Origin: a virus
Reading direction: 5' to 3' (one strand)
DNA: 52,329 bases
IMG/VR virus record: IMGVR_UViG_3300050821_003564
Span: 1 to 52,329 of that record
Position 1 is the stretch's first letter. Each line of letters opens with the position of its first letter. The position numbers and the translations under genes are program-made. The notes under the pieces are model-generated. The model worked only from the letters and a program-made list of their open reading frames with translations. It searched no databases and was not told the DNA's origin. Positions 39,840 to 48,130 of this stretch are shown piece after piece.

Positions 39840-40353
39840 AAAGTGGGCTGAATACTGGGAAGGAGCAGCTAATGAGTATGGTTTTCTGGTTGCTTCAATG
39901 CCGCGTATAGAAGATCACGATTTGATTCTTATTCTTTCGACACTATTGGTCATTGTCGTCGGTAACCTTGCGTACAAAATAATGGGGAAGCCAAAGCGCT
40001 GGAGGGCGAGAATGACCAAAGAAGAACGCAGAGAGTATGAGAAGCGAGTCATTAGCGATGCTATCTGCGACGCTATTGAAGATCTTGTTCATAAAGACAA
40101 GATTACTGAGAATTGCGCACAGCATTGGTACTTTTTGATTGGTCATCGTTGCGGTCTTACTGATCTGTTTCCAAAACCTGCGCCGAAGCCTGCCCCTAGA
40201 CCGGCAGCTGACGTAAAGGCTGAAATTATTCAAAGACTTACTACCGTTTTTCTAACCAAAAAGCCTTTGCCAAAGCCTTCTAAGCCGAAGGCAGACAAAA
40301 AGAAATTAGCTTTCGAACGTCAACCCAACCTTCTGCAAACCAAAGGAGCCTAA
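39823..40353 (+). CDS. membrane-anchored protein with Pro/Lys-rich tail, 176 aa
   Basis: GGAGGACTGATCC precedes the ATG. Residues 32-50 (DLILILSTLLVIVVGNLAYK) form one membrane helix. Residues 60-115 are a charged helical domain (MTKEERREYEKRVISDAICD, CAQHWYFLIGHRCGLTDLFP). Residues 116-176 are Pro/Lys/Ala-rich (KPAPKPAPRPAADVK). Topology suggests a cytoplasmic domain tethered to the membrane; function unknown. Confidence 0.62.
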   Translation: MDFLAEKWAEYWEGAANEYGFLVASMPRIEDHDLILILSTLLVIVVGNLAYKIMGKPKRWRARMTKEERREYEKRVISDAICDAIEDLVHKDKITENCAQHWYFLIGHRCGLTDLFPKPAPKPAPRPAADVKAEIIQRLTTVFLTKKPLPKPSKPKADKKKLAFERQPNLLQTKGA

Positions 40354-40356
40354 GTT

Positions 40357-41841
40357 ATGCACGAGGGAACTATAGTTTATGCTTCCAAAGGCGAGACAGT
40401 ATCCGAACCCTTCATTAGGATATTGCTCGAGAAAAACCCCTCTTGTTTTGGATGTGCCATCATCAAGAATGGTGAAATCTTGACGGCAATCGATCCAAAC
40501 AAGGTAACAAAGGAGAACTTCGAAGCCAGTGTGTCATCAGTTGTTGAAGTATTGAACGATCACAAGGACAAAGATCGTATCACATACTTTGGCAATCATC
40601 CAGACGGAGCTTTGAAGGATGATCTGCAGCCATTCACTATTCTGCAGAATGCCAAACAAGAAGTAGTTGTTGTTGCTTGTTTGGAAGGGAAATTTCCTCA
40701 ATATACCGAAGCCAATTCTAGCCACTCTGATGCATATCTTTGTGCCTTCAAGCATTTGCTGCCGACGCTCTATGATCGTTATGCCAACAAGAACGAAAAC
40801 TTGGCTGAGTTTGCCAAGGGATTGGATGATCTCCACTTTCGGCTGACGATTGAGAATATGATCGGAGAGCGTGGGAACATCACGCTCTTCATCGCCAATG
40901 GGGATATTTTGTCCTATAAGCGTCCTAACGATACCGAGCATAGAACCTATCCTTGGGGATGGGCGTCACATCACCATGGGTATAAGGAATCCGAATTCCC
41001 TCTTAAGGCGGCTCCGACGGAGGCTGGCAAGAAAGTCTTCGGCAAACCTCAGCGCAAGGTTACTGAACCTGCAGCCATTACCTACACTCACGAAGACACT
41101 ACGGGCAAAAGCTCAGTGTCTCAGGTGGCATTGGCGGCGGCTTCATCTGGGGTGGCTAACGGACCCATCTACGTCAAGGTTCCTCCTAACTATACTGTCA
41201 AGCACAAGAGTCAAGTCAAGGCTCACTTCAAGAAATTTACGGGAGTGGTTCGCCCAGATTGGCGAGACCTCCCTATCTGTGAGGTTACAGCTCCTACTTA
41301 CGTCAAGAATCCTGACCTTATTCCGAAGGAGCTCATCGTTCCCGCACCAGCTGGGGCTGTGGCTAGCGAAAAGGCAGCTGTTACTAACGCTGCAACAGGT
41401 ACGAAGACCACTCAGACTGTTGCCGAAACCAAAGGTCCGGTGGTGGTCACGGACTCGACCATCATCAACCCTGACGAACTCGTCAAAGTCCAGCAGTTCC
41501 TCAGTCGGAAAGATATCAAGGCACTCATCGAACAGAGGCGTCTCACGATCAAAGCGCAAGGCAGCGCCGAGATGTTAATTGATCCGAAAGAGATACAGGC
41601 TTCGGAGAAGAAGAACCCAACATTCTCCGAACAAGCTGGCATAGACATCATGGATACAGCAAGCTGGACTGTCAATCAGCTGTATTCGTTGGGCCAAGAA
41701 GGACTATTCTCCTTGGCTGTGCTGGCAGCCAATTGGAAAGCCAAGGCTTTGCTTCTTCAACATGCGAACCAAACAAGCAAGAAAGCGGAACCTACCGCTG
41801 TAGCCGAGCCTCCCAAGCGAAAGGTCTTCGGCCAGAGGTGA
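40357..41841 (+). CDS. degenerate class II glutamine amidotransferase-like protein, 494 aa
   Basis: AAAGGAGCCTAAGTT precedes the ATG. Residues 4-205 follow the order of a class II amidotransferase (Ntn) fold: a first strand GTIVYASKG, FGCAIIKNGEI, ITYFGNHPDG...LQPF, VVVVACLEGKFP, SSHSDAYLCAFKHLLP, and NITLFIANGDILSYKR...WGWAS. However, the N-terminal nucleophile Cys is replaced (MHEG), and the usual Arg, Asn-Gly and Asp positions also differ, so glutaminase activity is unlikely. Residues 225-494 are Ala/Thr/Pro-rich with a helical section (VQQFLSRKDIKALIEQRRL). The fold call is by eye and uncertain. Confidence 0.5.
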   Translation: MHEGTIVYASKGETVSEPFIRILLEKNPSCFGCAIIKNGEILTAIDPNKVTKENFEASVSSVVEVLNDHKDKDRITYFGNHPDGALKDDLQPFTILQNAKQEVVVVACLEGKFPQYTEANSSHSDAYLCAFKHLLPTLYDRYANKNENLAEFAKGLDDLHFRLTIENMIGERGNITLFIANGDILSYKRPNDTEHRTYPWGWASHHHGYKESEFPLKAAPTEAGKKVFGKPQRKVTEPAAITYTHEDTTGKSSVSQVALAAASSGVANGPIYVKVPPNYTVKHKSQVKAHFKKFTGVVRPDWRDLPICEVTAPTYVKNPDLIPKELIVPAPAGAVASEKAAVTNAATGTKTTQTVAETKGPVVVTDSTIINPDELVKVQQFLSRKDIKALIEQRRLTIKAQGSAEMLIDPKEIQASEKKNPTFSEQAGIDIMDTASWTVNQLYSLGQEGLFSLAVLAANWKAKALLLQHANQTSKKAEPTAVAEPPKRKVFGQR

Positions 41842-41886
41842 TCCTCTCCACTAGCTAATCCCTTCTTCGAGAGAGGAACTCCCCCA

Positions 41887-42558
41887 ATGAATCTACACGT
41901 ACCTGTGCGGATACCGCGTCTACACTACCCCATTCCAAATAAGCGATGGTTTGAGGAAATCAAAGCAGAGAACTTCCACTCACCTGACATGTGGTATTTG
42001 GAAAGGTTCGACTATCAGTTGTTGTTTGTCTACAACGAACTGCTGCCTGGACATCTTAAGCATCATCTGATAGAAGATTTGCAGGATGCGGTTCCCACGG
42101 GCTATTGGGGTTTCACCAAGCATAGATATGTCTTGTGGAAACACAGAGCATATGGAGGCACAATTATGCAGCCGCTGCCTCTGAAGATAGAATCGATTGG
42201 TCGAGCTAGTATGCTAGCACCCGTCAAAGGATTTCTGTATGCTGTGCGTCCTAGGCAGTATTATCAGATTGACAGATGGATGCAAAATACGCTATACTTC
42301 CAGCGTGAACGAGTGGAGATTGATGTCCCGTATAGGGAGATCAACAACTTCGATAAGCGTGCTGTTTCTGAAGTTAAGCACGAGATTGTCGAAGCCCATA
42401 TGCATATTCCTTTCCCTGAATATTGGGGACCTCTGCTCGATAACGGTCAACATTTCAAACCAGTCAAACCTTTTGTAGGCAACACCATCGATCCCCGTAC
42501 AGGGAACCGAATGGATAGGCCTTACTACTATTGGACTAAGTTGGAGGCGGGTGAGTAA
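41887..42558 (+). CDS. gamma-glutamylcyclotransferase-like (AIG2-fold) protein, 223 aa
   Basis: Residues 44-58 (QLLFVYNELLPGHLKHH) resemble the FVYGTLLPG-H signature of the family, and residues 112-140 (APVKGFLYAVRPRQYYQIDR) resemble the G-x-LY...LD-x-x-E block. The expected catalytic Glu after the LD is missing (IDRWMQN), so it may be a binding rather than catalytic version. A conserved-looking C-terminal region with Tyr and Trp follows. It lies directly after the amidotransferase-like gene. Confidence 0.5.
   Translation: MNLHVPVRIPRLHYPIPNKRWFEEIKAENFHSPDMWYLERFDYQLLFVYNELLPGHLKHHLIEDLQDAVPTGYWGFTKHRYVLWKHRAYGGTIMQPLPLKIESIGRASMLAPVKGFLYAVRPRQYYQIDRWMQNTLYFQRERVEIDVPYREINNFDKRAVSEVKHEIVEAHMHIPFPEYWGPLLDNGQHFKPVKPFVGNTIDPRTGNRMDRPYYYWTKLEAGE
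42269..42298 (+). promoter_or_regulatory. internal sigma70-type promoter before the primase-helicase gene
   Basis: TTGACA (42269-42274), 18-bp spacer, TATACT (42293-42298). It lies within the 223-aa gene, about 250 bp upstream of the primase-helicase start, and could boost replication gene expression. Confidence 0.55.
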
Positions 42559-44074
42559 ACTAGTACAACAACATATTGCCTGTCCTGTTTGTCCATCGTC
42601 TGATGCTTATTGCAAGTATGATGATGGTCATGGGTATTGTTTTTCATGTTTAACCTATATCAAACCTAATGGGGAGACAGAGAAAGATGTCTACACCTTT
42701 GAGTATTTATCTTGGCGCGGGGTCACCAAAGAAACCATGCGGTTCTTTGACTGCAAGACTAAAATCAATTCTTGTGGTGAGCCTGTGTCGATTGGCTACC
42801 GTTATCCTAATGAAAGCTTCAAAGTTAGAAAACTTAGAGATAAAGTTTTCCACTCCACTGGAGACATAGCAAAGGGAGGACTCTATGGACGAGACAGATA
42901 TGCTGGCAACGCACATAACTACGTTACCATCACAGAAGGGGAACTCGATGCGCATAGCTTGTGGCAAGTTCTTCGCACACCTGTGGTCTCTGTTCAATCA
43001 GCTGCTACTGCTGTCAGGGATTGCGCTCTGGACCATGAGTGGCTTGCTGGCTTTGAGCGTGTATATCTCGCCTTCGACAACGATACCGCGGGTAGAGAGG
43101 CTGCTAAACGCGTCGCAAAGCTGTTTGACTACAATAAAGTCTTCCTGGTAAGACTTGAGTTAAAGGATTCTAACGAATATCTTCAGCAGGGGAAAGAAGA
43201 GGAGCTGAGACAATTATGGTGGAACGCAAAGAAGTTCAAGCCAGAAAGTATCGTGAGTTCGTTCTCAGAGTTCAAGAAGATCTTGAACGTACCTTCCCCG
43301 AAGGGTATTGCATATCCATTCAAGACCTTAACGGATATTACCTATGGGATACGCCCATCAGAGTCCGTATTGATCACGGCTCAGGAGGGGGTGGGGAAGA
43401 GTGAAGTCTGCCATGCAATTCTTCATCACGTACTGAAGGAGACGGACTATGGAGCAGCAGGAATCTTTTTGGAAGAGCCTAAGCAACGAACTCTCCAAGC
43501 AATTGCAGGGATTGAACTTAAACGACCTGCACACTTACCGGACAGTGGGTGTACGTCTGATCAAATCAATGTTGCGCTTGAGAAGGTTGTACGGGTGGAT
43601 GACCGTCTGTGTCTCTATTCTCACTACGGGAGTGATGATCCGGACGTATTGTCCGACAATATTCGGTTTCTCGTCAGTGGGTGTAGTTGTTTGGTTGTTA
43701 TCCTCGACCACATTACTATGGCTGTCAGCGGTAGTTCAGGAGATGACGAACGGATCAAGCTCGAATACCTCGACGCACGACTCGAAATGATGGTGAAGGA
43801 ATTATCCTTTGCATTTATCAAGGTGTCGCATGTCAATGATCAAGGTCAGACGCGTGGTTCGAGAATGTTGGCTAAGAACGCCGATATTAGGATTGATCTT
43901 AAGCGTGACCTTCTTGCTGACGATCCTGTCAGGCGCAATACACTGGACATCTTCGTTTCTAAAAATAGGTTTAGTGGTCTTACTGGTTTTGCTGGTAGCG
44001 TCTATTTCAATCCTATTACGCATACGTACGAGGAGCTAGACAATGCCAGACCTTCAATGCTCGAAGCAGCGTAA
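42551..44074 (+). CDS. DNA primase-helicase (T7 gp4-like), 507 aa
   Basis: A GTG start with GGAGGCG upstream overlaps the previous gene by 8 bp. The N-terminal zinc ribbon has Cys11, Cys14, Cys30 and Cys33. The toprim core shows ITEGELDAHS (Glu130) and LAFDNDTAG (Asp176, Asp178). The RecA-like helicase has TAQEGVGKSE (Lys283, Walker A), LVVILDHI (Walker B) and KVSHVNDQGQTRGS. It unwinds DNA and synthesises primers at the fork with the DNA polymerase encoded downstream. T7 gp4 is 566 aa; this is compact but complete. Confidence 0.92.
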   Translation: MSKLVQQHIACPVCPSSDAYCKYDDGHGYCFSCLTYIKPNGETEKDVYTFEYLSWRGVTKETMRFFDCKTKINSCGEPVSIGYRYPNESFKVRKLRDKVFHSTGDIAKGGLYGRDRYAGNAHNYVTITEGELDAHSLWQVLRTPVVSVQSAATAVRDCALDHEWLAGFERVYLAFDNDTAGREAAKRVAKLFDYNKVFLVRLELKDSNEYLQQGKEEELRQLWWNAKKFKPESIVSSFSEFKKILNVPSPKGIAYPFKTLTDITYGIRPSESVLITAQEGVGKSEVCHAILHHVLKETDYGAAGIFLEEPKQRTLQAIAGIELKRPAHLPDSGCTSDQINVALEKVVRVDDRLCLYSHYGSDDPDVLSDNIRFLVSGCSCLVVILDHITMAVSGSSGDDERIKLEYLDARLEMMVKELSFAFIKVSHVNDQGQTRGSRMLAKNADIRIDLKRDLLADDPVRRNTLDIFVSKNRFSGLTGFAGSVYFNPITHTYEELDNARPSMLEAA

Positions 44075-44234
44075 CTTCTATTTAATAGAAGCTATGAGTT
44101 ACTACGGACAGCGTTGGTTAGAGCGTAATATGTCTATGGGAGACAAGAATTATCTTGTTGTACAAGCAGATTTGTTTGAAGATTTGTTAAGTTATTTTAG
44201 AGAATCTGGATTAGAGGTTGATGTACATGATTAG
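44043..44234 (+). CDS. hypothetical protein, 63 aa
   Basis: GAGGAGCTAGACA precedes the ATG, inside the primase-helicase 3' end. It encodes MPDLQCSKQRNFYLIEAMSY and ends ESGLEVDVHD. It overlaps both neighbours. No family recognised. Confidence 0.55.
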   Translation: MPDLQCSKQRNFYLIEAMSYYGQRWLERNMSMGDKNYLVVQADLFEDLLSYFRESGLEVDVHD

Positions 44235-44889
44235 CAATTGGGACGAAATGAAGTTCTGGGGCTCCGGAGAGTGGCAACTCATACAGGAGAGACTCGATGA
44301 TCTGGAAAGTAGGAAAGTACTTTATAATCCTCAGCGTCAGAAACTATTTGACGGACTTGACAGTACGCCCCTTTCAGCTGTACGTGTCGCTATTATCGGA
44401 CAAGACCCTTATCCAGACCCCGCCCATGCGACGGGAATTGCTTTTTCTGTCCCGCCGGAAATCATCAAGCTACCACCGACGTTGGTTAACATCTTTAGGG
44501 TGTATAAAGACGATTTGCATTATCCCCAACCTACCCGTGGCAATCTATTTAAGTGGACGCAAAGAGGGGTTCTTCTTTGGAATGCCGTCCCATCATGTCT
44601 TGCGTATAATTCTATGTCGCATGACTGGGAGGAATGGTCTTTCCTTACTAAGGAAATTGTTGAAACCCTCAGTGAGAAAGGAATCGTCTTTGTATTCCTC
44701 GGAGCGGTTGCGCGTAGGTACGTCGTATATGTTAACCCAGACACAAATGGCATCATTGAAACCTCGCATCCATCGCCCAGGGGAGCAAATTCCGGTTGGA
44801 AACCCTTCCTGGAGTCTCGACTCTTCTCCACAATCAATGCTAGATTGGTTGAAGAAGGTTCTGAAATCATCGACTGGAAACTAACATGA
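44227..44889 (+). CDS. ung: uracil-DNA glycosylase, family 1, 220 aa
   Basis: The water-activating motif GQDPYPDPAHATGIAFSVP (near residue 60), LLWNAVPS (strand with Asn) and HPSPRG (near 180) are the family hallmarks. It removes uracil from DNA. I chose the ATG at 44227 (MISNWDEMKFWG), nine bases after GAGG; ATG 44221 is too close to that site. A phage carrying it presumably uses normal T-containing DNA and repairs deamination or misincorporated dUTP. Confidence 0.92.
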   Translation: MISNWDEMKFWGSGEWQLIQERLDDLESRKVLYNPQRQKLFDGLDSTPLSAVRVAIIGQDPYPDPAHATGIAFSVPPEIIKLPPTLVNIFRVYKDDLHYPQPTRGNLFKWTQRGVLLWNAVPSCLAYNSMSHDWEEWSFLTKEIVETLSEKGIVFVFLGAVARRYVVYVNPDTNGIIETSHPSPRGANSGWKPFLESRLFSTINARLVEEGSEIIDWKLT

Positions 44890-45074
44890 GACGGAGACTC
44901 ACTGTGGTACAGAACGAGAAGCTAACATCCATTATTGGTAAGCTAAGTCGGTTGCTGAACGAGATTCAGGATGAAGATATCAAGTGGGCGATCTCCGAAG
45001 CAACATCCATGTTAGTTCGCATTTCTGTGCTTCAGGACCATAAGGGTACCTTACATACCCCGACGAAGAAATAA
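44886..45074 (+). CDS. hypothetical helical protein, 62 aa
   Basis: It overlaps the glycosylase stop (ATGA). It encodes MRRRLTVVQNEKLTSIIGKL and IKWAISEATSMLVRISVLQ, two amphipathic helices. Function unknown; co-expressed with the glycosylase. Confidence 0.58.
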   Translation: MRRRLTVVQNEKLTSIIGKLSRLLNEIQDEDIKWAISEATSMLVRISVLQDHKGTLHTPTKK

Positions 45075-45097
45075 CGCACCAGCGAGCTTCCTATAGC

Positions 45098-45118
45098 CTT
45101 CTACGGGCATCGTAGAAG
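45098..45118 (+). promoter_or_regulatory. perfect hairpin in a short intergenic gap
   Basis: CTTCTACG and CGTAGAAG form an 8-bp stem with loop GGCAT, 16 bp upstream of the next gene's start. No U-tract follows, so a processing or translational control role is more likely than termination. Confidence 0.55.
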
Positions 45119-45134
45119 CAGCGGAGCACACAAC

Positions 45135-45461
45135 ATGAACAAGGAGAAATCATTGGAAGAAGAGAATGTAATACCATTTAAGAAGCCACGTTTGGCTGTA
45201 GACAATACGACACCACCTGTTGATTGGTTAATTAATTTGCCCATTGGAACTACTTTCTTTGCTAGTCGAAAAGGTTACCCATATGAAGAACTTGCGTTTT
45301 TGACAACCATTACTGATAAGAGAGAGAAGCTAGTAGAGCTTATTTCAGATACACTGAGCTTGGATACTCAGTGGCAACGTTGGGTAATCAGTGAACGTTA
45401 TTGTAAACACTGGAATTGTTTTGAGGTAGTTAGTTATGGGTCAGGTTATAGGTCCGATTGA
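45135..45461 (+). CDS. hypothetical protein, 108 aa
   Basis: GGAG lies nine bases before the ATG. It encodes MNKEKSLEEENVIPFKKPRL, a hydrophobic middle (VDWLINLPIGTTFFASRKGY) and ISERYCKHWNCFEVVSYGSG. It overlaps the next gene by 26 bp. Function unknown. Confidence 0.58.
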   Translation: MNKEKSLEEENVIPFKKPRLAVDNTTPPVDWLINLPIGTTFFASRKGYPYEELAFLTTITDKREKLVELISDTLSLDTQWQRWVISERYCKHWNCFEVVSYGSGYRSD

Positions 45462-45687
45462 CCATGCGAGTTGGTTTACGTTAATTCAAATCAGGAGTTG
45501 TCTTAAAGTATTGAATGAGAAGGTTGTTGAGAACCCTAAGCATCGTCCAGCAATAGAAAAGGAGAAGGCTATCTACCGAGAGATATTGGATCCGTACCTC
45601 AAAGGAGATGTGAATGAGAAAGTTGTTGCTAAGCGTTTTGGTTCTTCTAAGCCTAAGTTCAAACGGAGAAGCAAAGGAGAAGCCTGA
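45436..45687 (+). CDS. hypothetical helical basic protein, 83 aa
   Basis: GAGG upstream of the ATG supports the start (MGQVIGPIDHASWFTLIQIR). The protein is helical with a basic tail (KPKFKRRSKGEA). Its last 74 bp also encode the signal peptide of the next gene in another frame. Confidence 0.55.
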   Translation: MGQVIGPIDHASWFTLIQIRSCLKVLNEKVVENPKHRPAIEKEKAIYREILDPYLKGDVNEKVVAKRFGSSKPKFKRRSKGEA

Positions 45688-46156
45688 TGTTAACAACGGT
45701 TATTTTCCTTGGCCTATTGAGCTTGCTGTTAACCATCCTCTCGGCATGGCACACAAACGCTATCCTGAAACAACAAGAAGACATCGAGTATCTCACCCAC
45801 ATGGTAAACCTTCTGTGCAAAGAACATACAGCCCTGTCACAGATAGTCGACCATCTGAATGGTGTGGATGGCAAATGCGCCAGTGGTTCGGAGGTGGACC
45901 AGAGTATAACCTAGCCGCTAACTGGGCTCACAGAGGAGTGCCTTCCAATGCGCAAGTGGGTGCATATGTTGTGTGGCCTCATCATGTGGGTGTTATTACT
46001 GGTTATGATGCTAAGCTTGGGGAATGGATTGTCAAATCAGGAAATGATGGCCACCGGATTCGAGAGAGACCTCGTTCAATTGCTCATGCTCAGATAAGAC
46101 TGGAAACTACAAGTATTGGAAGCTTTAAGAAAGCAGTTGAAACTTTCGAAGAATAA
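45614..46156 (+). CDS. secreted Cys-protease-like protein with signal peptide, 180 aa
   Basis: GGAG six bases before the ATG. Residues 1-21 (MRKLLLSVLVLLSLSSNGEA) are a signal peptide with a likely GEA cleavage site. Residues 25-78 are a Pro/Arg/His-rich linker. Residues 79-175 (RPSEWCGWQMRQWFGGGPEY, VGAYVVWPHHVGVITGYDAK, IVKSGNDGHRIRERPR) look like a CHAP/NlpC-like Cys-His fold: Cys84 as nucleophile and HH near residue 123. Similar proteins are, to my recollection, common in Rhizobiales. It may act on the host envelope or exclude other phages. Confidence 0.62.
   Translation: MRKLLLSVLVLLSLSSNGEAKEKPDVNNGYFPWPIELAVNHPLGMAHKRYPETTRRHRVSHPHGKPSVQRTYSPVTDSRPSEWCGWQMRQWFGGGPEYNLAANWAHRGVPSNAQVGAYVVWPHHVGVITGYDAKLGEWIVKSGNDGHRIRERPRSIAHAQIRLETTSIGSFKKAVETFEE
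45687..45914 (+). CDS. membrane protein nested in another frame of the secreted-protein gene, 75 aa
   Basis: The ATG overlaps the stop of the 83-aa gene (TGATG) and has GGAG seven bases upstream. Residues 1-20 (MLTTVIFLGLLSLLLTILSA) are one membrane helix; the rest (NAILKQQEDIEYLTHMVNLL, TALSQIVDHLNG) is a short coiled coil facing out. This topology is that of an inner-membrane spanin. It overlaps the linker region of the secreted protein, which is where dual coding is easiest to tolerate. Confidence 0.5.
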   Translation: MLTTVIFLGLLSLLLTILSAWHTNAILKQQEDIEYLTHMVNLLCKEHTALSQIVDHLNGVDGKCASGSEVDQSIT

Positions 46157-46171
46157 TGTTATAAAGGATAT

Positions 46172-48130
46172 ATGCGGGCAGTAGTCGATATAGAGACAGA
46201 TAAATTAATTAATCCTACTAAGATCTGGTGTGTTGTCTGTAAAGACATAGACACCGGAGAATTTCATATATTCAGGAATGTTCATAATGTCATTGAAAAG
46301 AAACGCTTTAAAGACTTTGCAAGTAACGTCGATTTATGGATTGGCCATCACTTTCTCGGCTTCGATTATCCTGTCCTCCAATCTATTGTGGGCTTATCAA
46401 TACCTGCAATTGCCGATAATTGCATTGATACCTATATTTGTAGCAAACTTATTGATTACAGCAAAATAGGACATTCCATAGAGACTTATGGACATGACTT
46501 TGGCTTGAAGAAAGGCGACTGGACAGACTTCAGTAAATGGTCCCAACAACTGGAGGATTACTGTGTCAGAGATGTGGATATATGCCACCGTATTTACATT
46601 AAATATTCTGGGTATATCAATGACCCTATACGCAAGAAATCCATACAATTGGAACACCAATTCCAGGCTATTGCTAACGATCTTTCGAGCAACGGCTTTG
46701 GGTTCAACGCTAACCGGTGTCGAACTTTACTTAATTCCGTTAATCAAGAGCTTGATAAATTAGATGCTGACATTCAGAGACAGTTTCCAGAAAGAGATGT
46801 AATTGATCGTTATTTCACCCCCAGAGCTACAAAGTTTGGCACAATCAATCGTGCATCAATTCCCCGACATCTCAGGGATGAAATACACAATTACGATGTC
46901 GGCGTGGAATACCCAGTCTATATACGAAAGACTTTCAATCCCGCCAGTCACAAACAAGTAATTGAAATTCTTTGGGATGCAGGATGGGTTCCGACAGTCA
47001 AGACAAAGACCCATGTTGATCTAGAGCGTAAGATCAATCGCTTAAAACATACGAAAAACCGAACTCCTGAAGTTGACACAAGACTTTCAGAGTTGTATAC
47101 TCGAATACAATCACTTAGTAGATTTGGTTGGAAGATCAACGAAGAGAATTTATCTACCTTGCCGGCTTCTGCTCCTTCTCCGGCAAGGACTCTAGCCAAG
47201 CGCATTCTCTACGAATCAAGAAGAAGAACATTGACAGAATGGCTTGGATTGTTCAACTCTGAGACTGGTAGAATTCATGGCTCCTTCTCTGGTCTCGGAG
47301 CTTGGACACACCGTATGGCTCATACGAAGCCTAATACCGCTAACATCCCGAATGAGCTCAAAACAAACCAAACAAAGTCTCTGCTCGGGAAAGAGATGCG
47401 GTCTCTATGGTGTGCACCACGGAACAGACTATTGGTAGGTGTAGATGCTGAAGGCATACAGCTTCGCATCTTCGCTCACTACATAGACGATAAAGAATTC
47501 ACTGAAGCGTTGGTCAAGGGGAAGAAAGATGACAAATCTGACCCGCATTCTCTTAACGCCAGAATTCTTGGTCACGTCTGCAAGGGACGTCAAGCTGCTA
47601 AACGGTTCATTTATGCGCTGCTTCTTGGAGGAGGCATTGGAAAACTCACCGAGATATTGGAATGTTCAAGAGATGAAGCTGAGGAAGCTCTCGCTCGTCT
47701 CATGGGTAGATACCAGGGTTTTGAATATCTTAAGAGGACAGTTATTCCTGCCGACGCTAGAAGGGGATACTTTCAAGGACTTGACGGTAGACTCGTTAGG
47801 ATACCTGGGGATACAATTGGACAGCGCAAACATCTCTGTATGTCTGGGTATTTACAGAATGGTGAAGCCATTGTAATGAAGGCTGCAACTCTTAAATTTT
47901 ATCCTTTACTTAAGCAATACAATAGTATATTAGTAGATCTCGTCCATGACGAATGGCAGACAGAGACTCCCAATAATATGGAAGTCGCATTGAAGATTGC
48001 ATCGGCTCAAGCGGATGCTTTGTATTCCGTCGGAATGGAATTAGGCCTCAAGTGTCCGCTAGCCGGCAGTTATTGGAACGATGATAAAAAAGATTACACC
48101 ATAGGTACTAGTTGGAGTGTTACACATTAA
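46172..48130 (+). CDS. DNA polymerase, family A, with 3'-5' exonuclease domain, 652 aa
   Basis: AAAGGATAT precedes the ATG. The exonuclease domain has VDIETD (residues 5-10), HHFLGFDYP (near 59) and YCVRDVDICHRIY (near 129). The polymerase has motif A VDAEGIQLRIFAHYI (near 425), motif B QAAKRFIYALLLGGGIGKL (near 480) and motif C VHDEWQTE (near 590). This is the replicative T7 gp5-type enzyme, slightly shorter than T7 (704 aa). It works with the primase-helicase and SSB encoded nearby. Confidence 0.94.
   Translation: MRAVVDIETDKLINPTKIWCVVCKDIDTGEFHIFRNVHNVIEKKRFKDFASNVDLWIGHHFLGFDYPVLQSIVGLSIPAIADNCIDTYICSKLIDYSKIGHSIETYGHDFGLKKGDWTDFSKWSQQLEDYCVRDVDICHRIYIKYSGYINDPIRKKSIQLEHQFQAIANDLSSNGFGFNANRCRTLLNSVNQELDKLDADIQRQFPERDVIDRYFTPRATKFGTINRASIPRHLRDEIHNYDVGVEYPVYIRKTFNPASHKQVIEILWDAGWVPTVKTKTHVDLERKINRLKHTKNRTPEVDTRLSELYTRIQSLSRFGWKINEENLSTLPASAPSPARTLAKRILYESRRRTLTEWLGLFNSETGRIHGSFSGLGAWTHRMAHTKPNTANIPNELKTNQTKSLLGKEMRSLWCAPRNRLLVGVDAEGIQLRIFAHYIDDKEFTEALVKGKKDDKSDPHSLNARILGHVCKGRQAAKRFIYALLLGGGIGKLTEILECSRDEAEEALARLMGRYQGFEYLKRTVIPADARRGYFQGLDGRLVRIPGDTIGQRKHLCMSGYLQNGEAIVMKAATLKFYPLLKQYNSILVDLVHDEWQTETPNNMEVALKIASAQADALYSVGMELGLKCPLAGSYWNDDKKDYTIGTSWSVTH
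47073..47101 (+). promoter_or_regulatory. consensus-like promoter inside the DNA polymerase gene
   Basis: TTGACA (47073-47078), 17-bp spacer, TATACT (47096-47101). Its first 14 bases match the promoter at 38606. If active it would drive the downstream SSB, the paralog array and the large structured RNA. Confidence 0.5.

Noticed and set aside
40871-41578. 235-residue Arg/Leu/Ser-rich ORF inside the amidotransferase-like gene
   Set aside because: Out-of-frame shadow with low-complexity composition.
42551-44074. Lysogeny functions or integrase in the replication arm
   Set aside because: No recombinase, repressor or attachment-site pattern seen; replication and lysis genes indicate a lytic phage.
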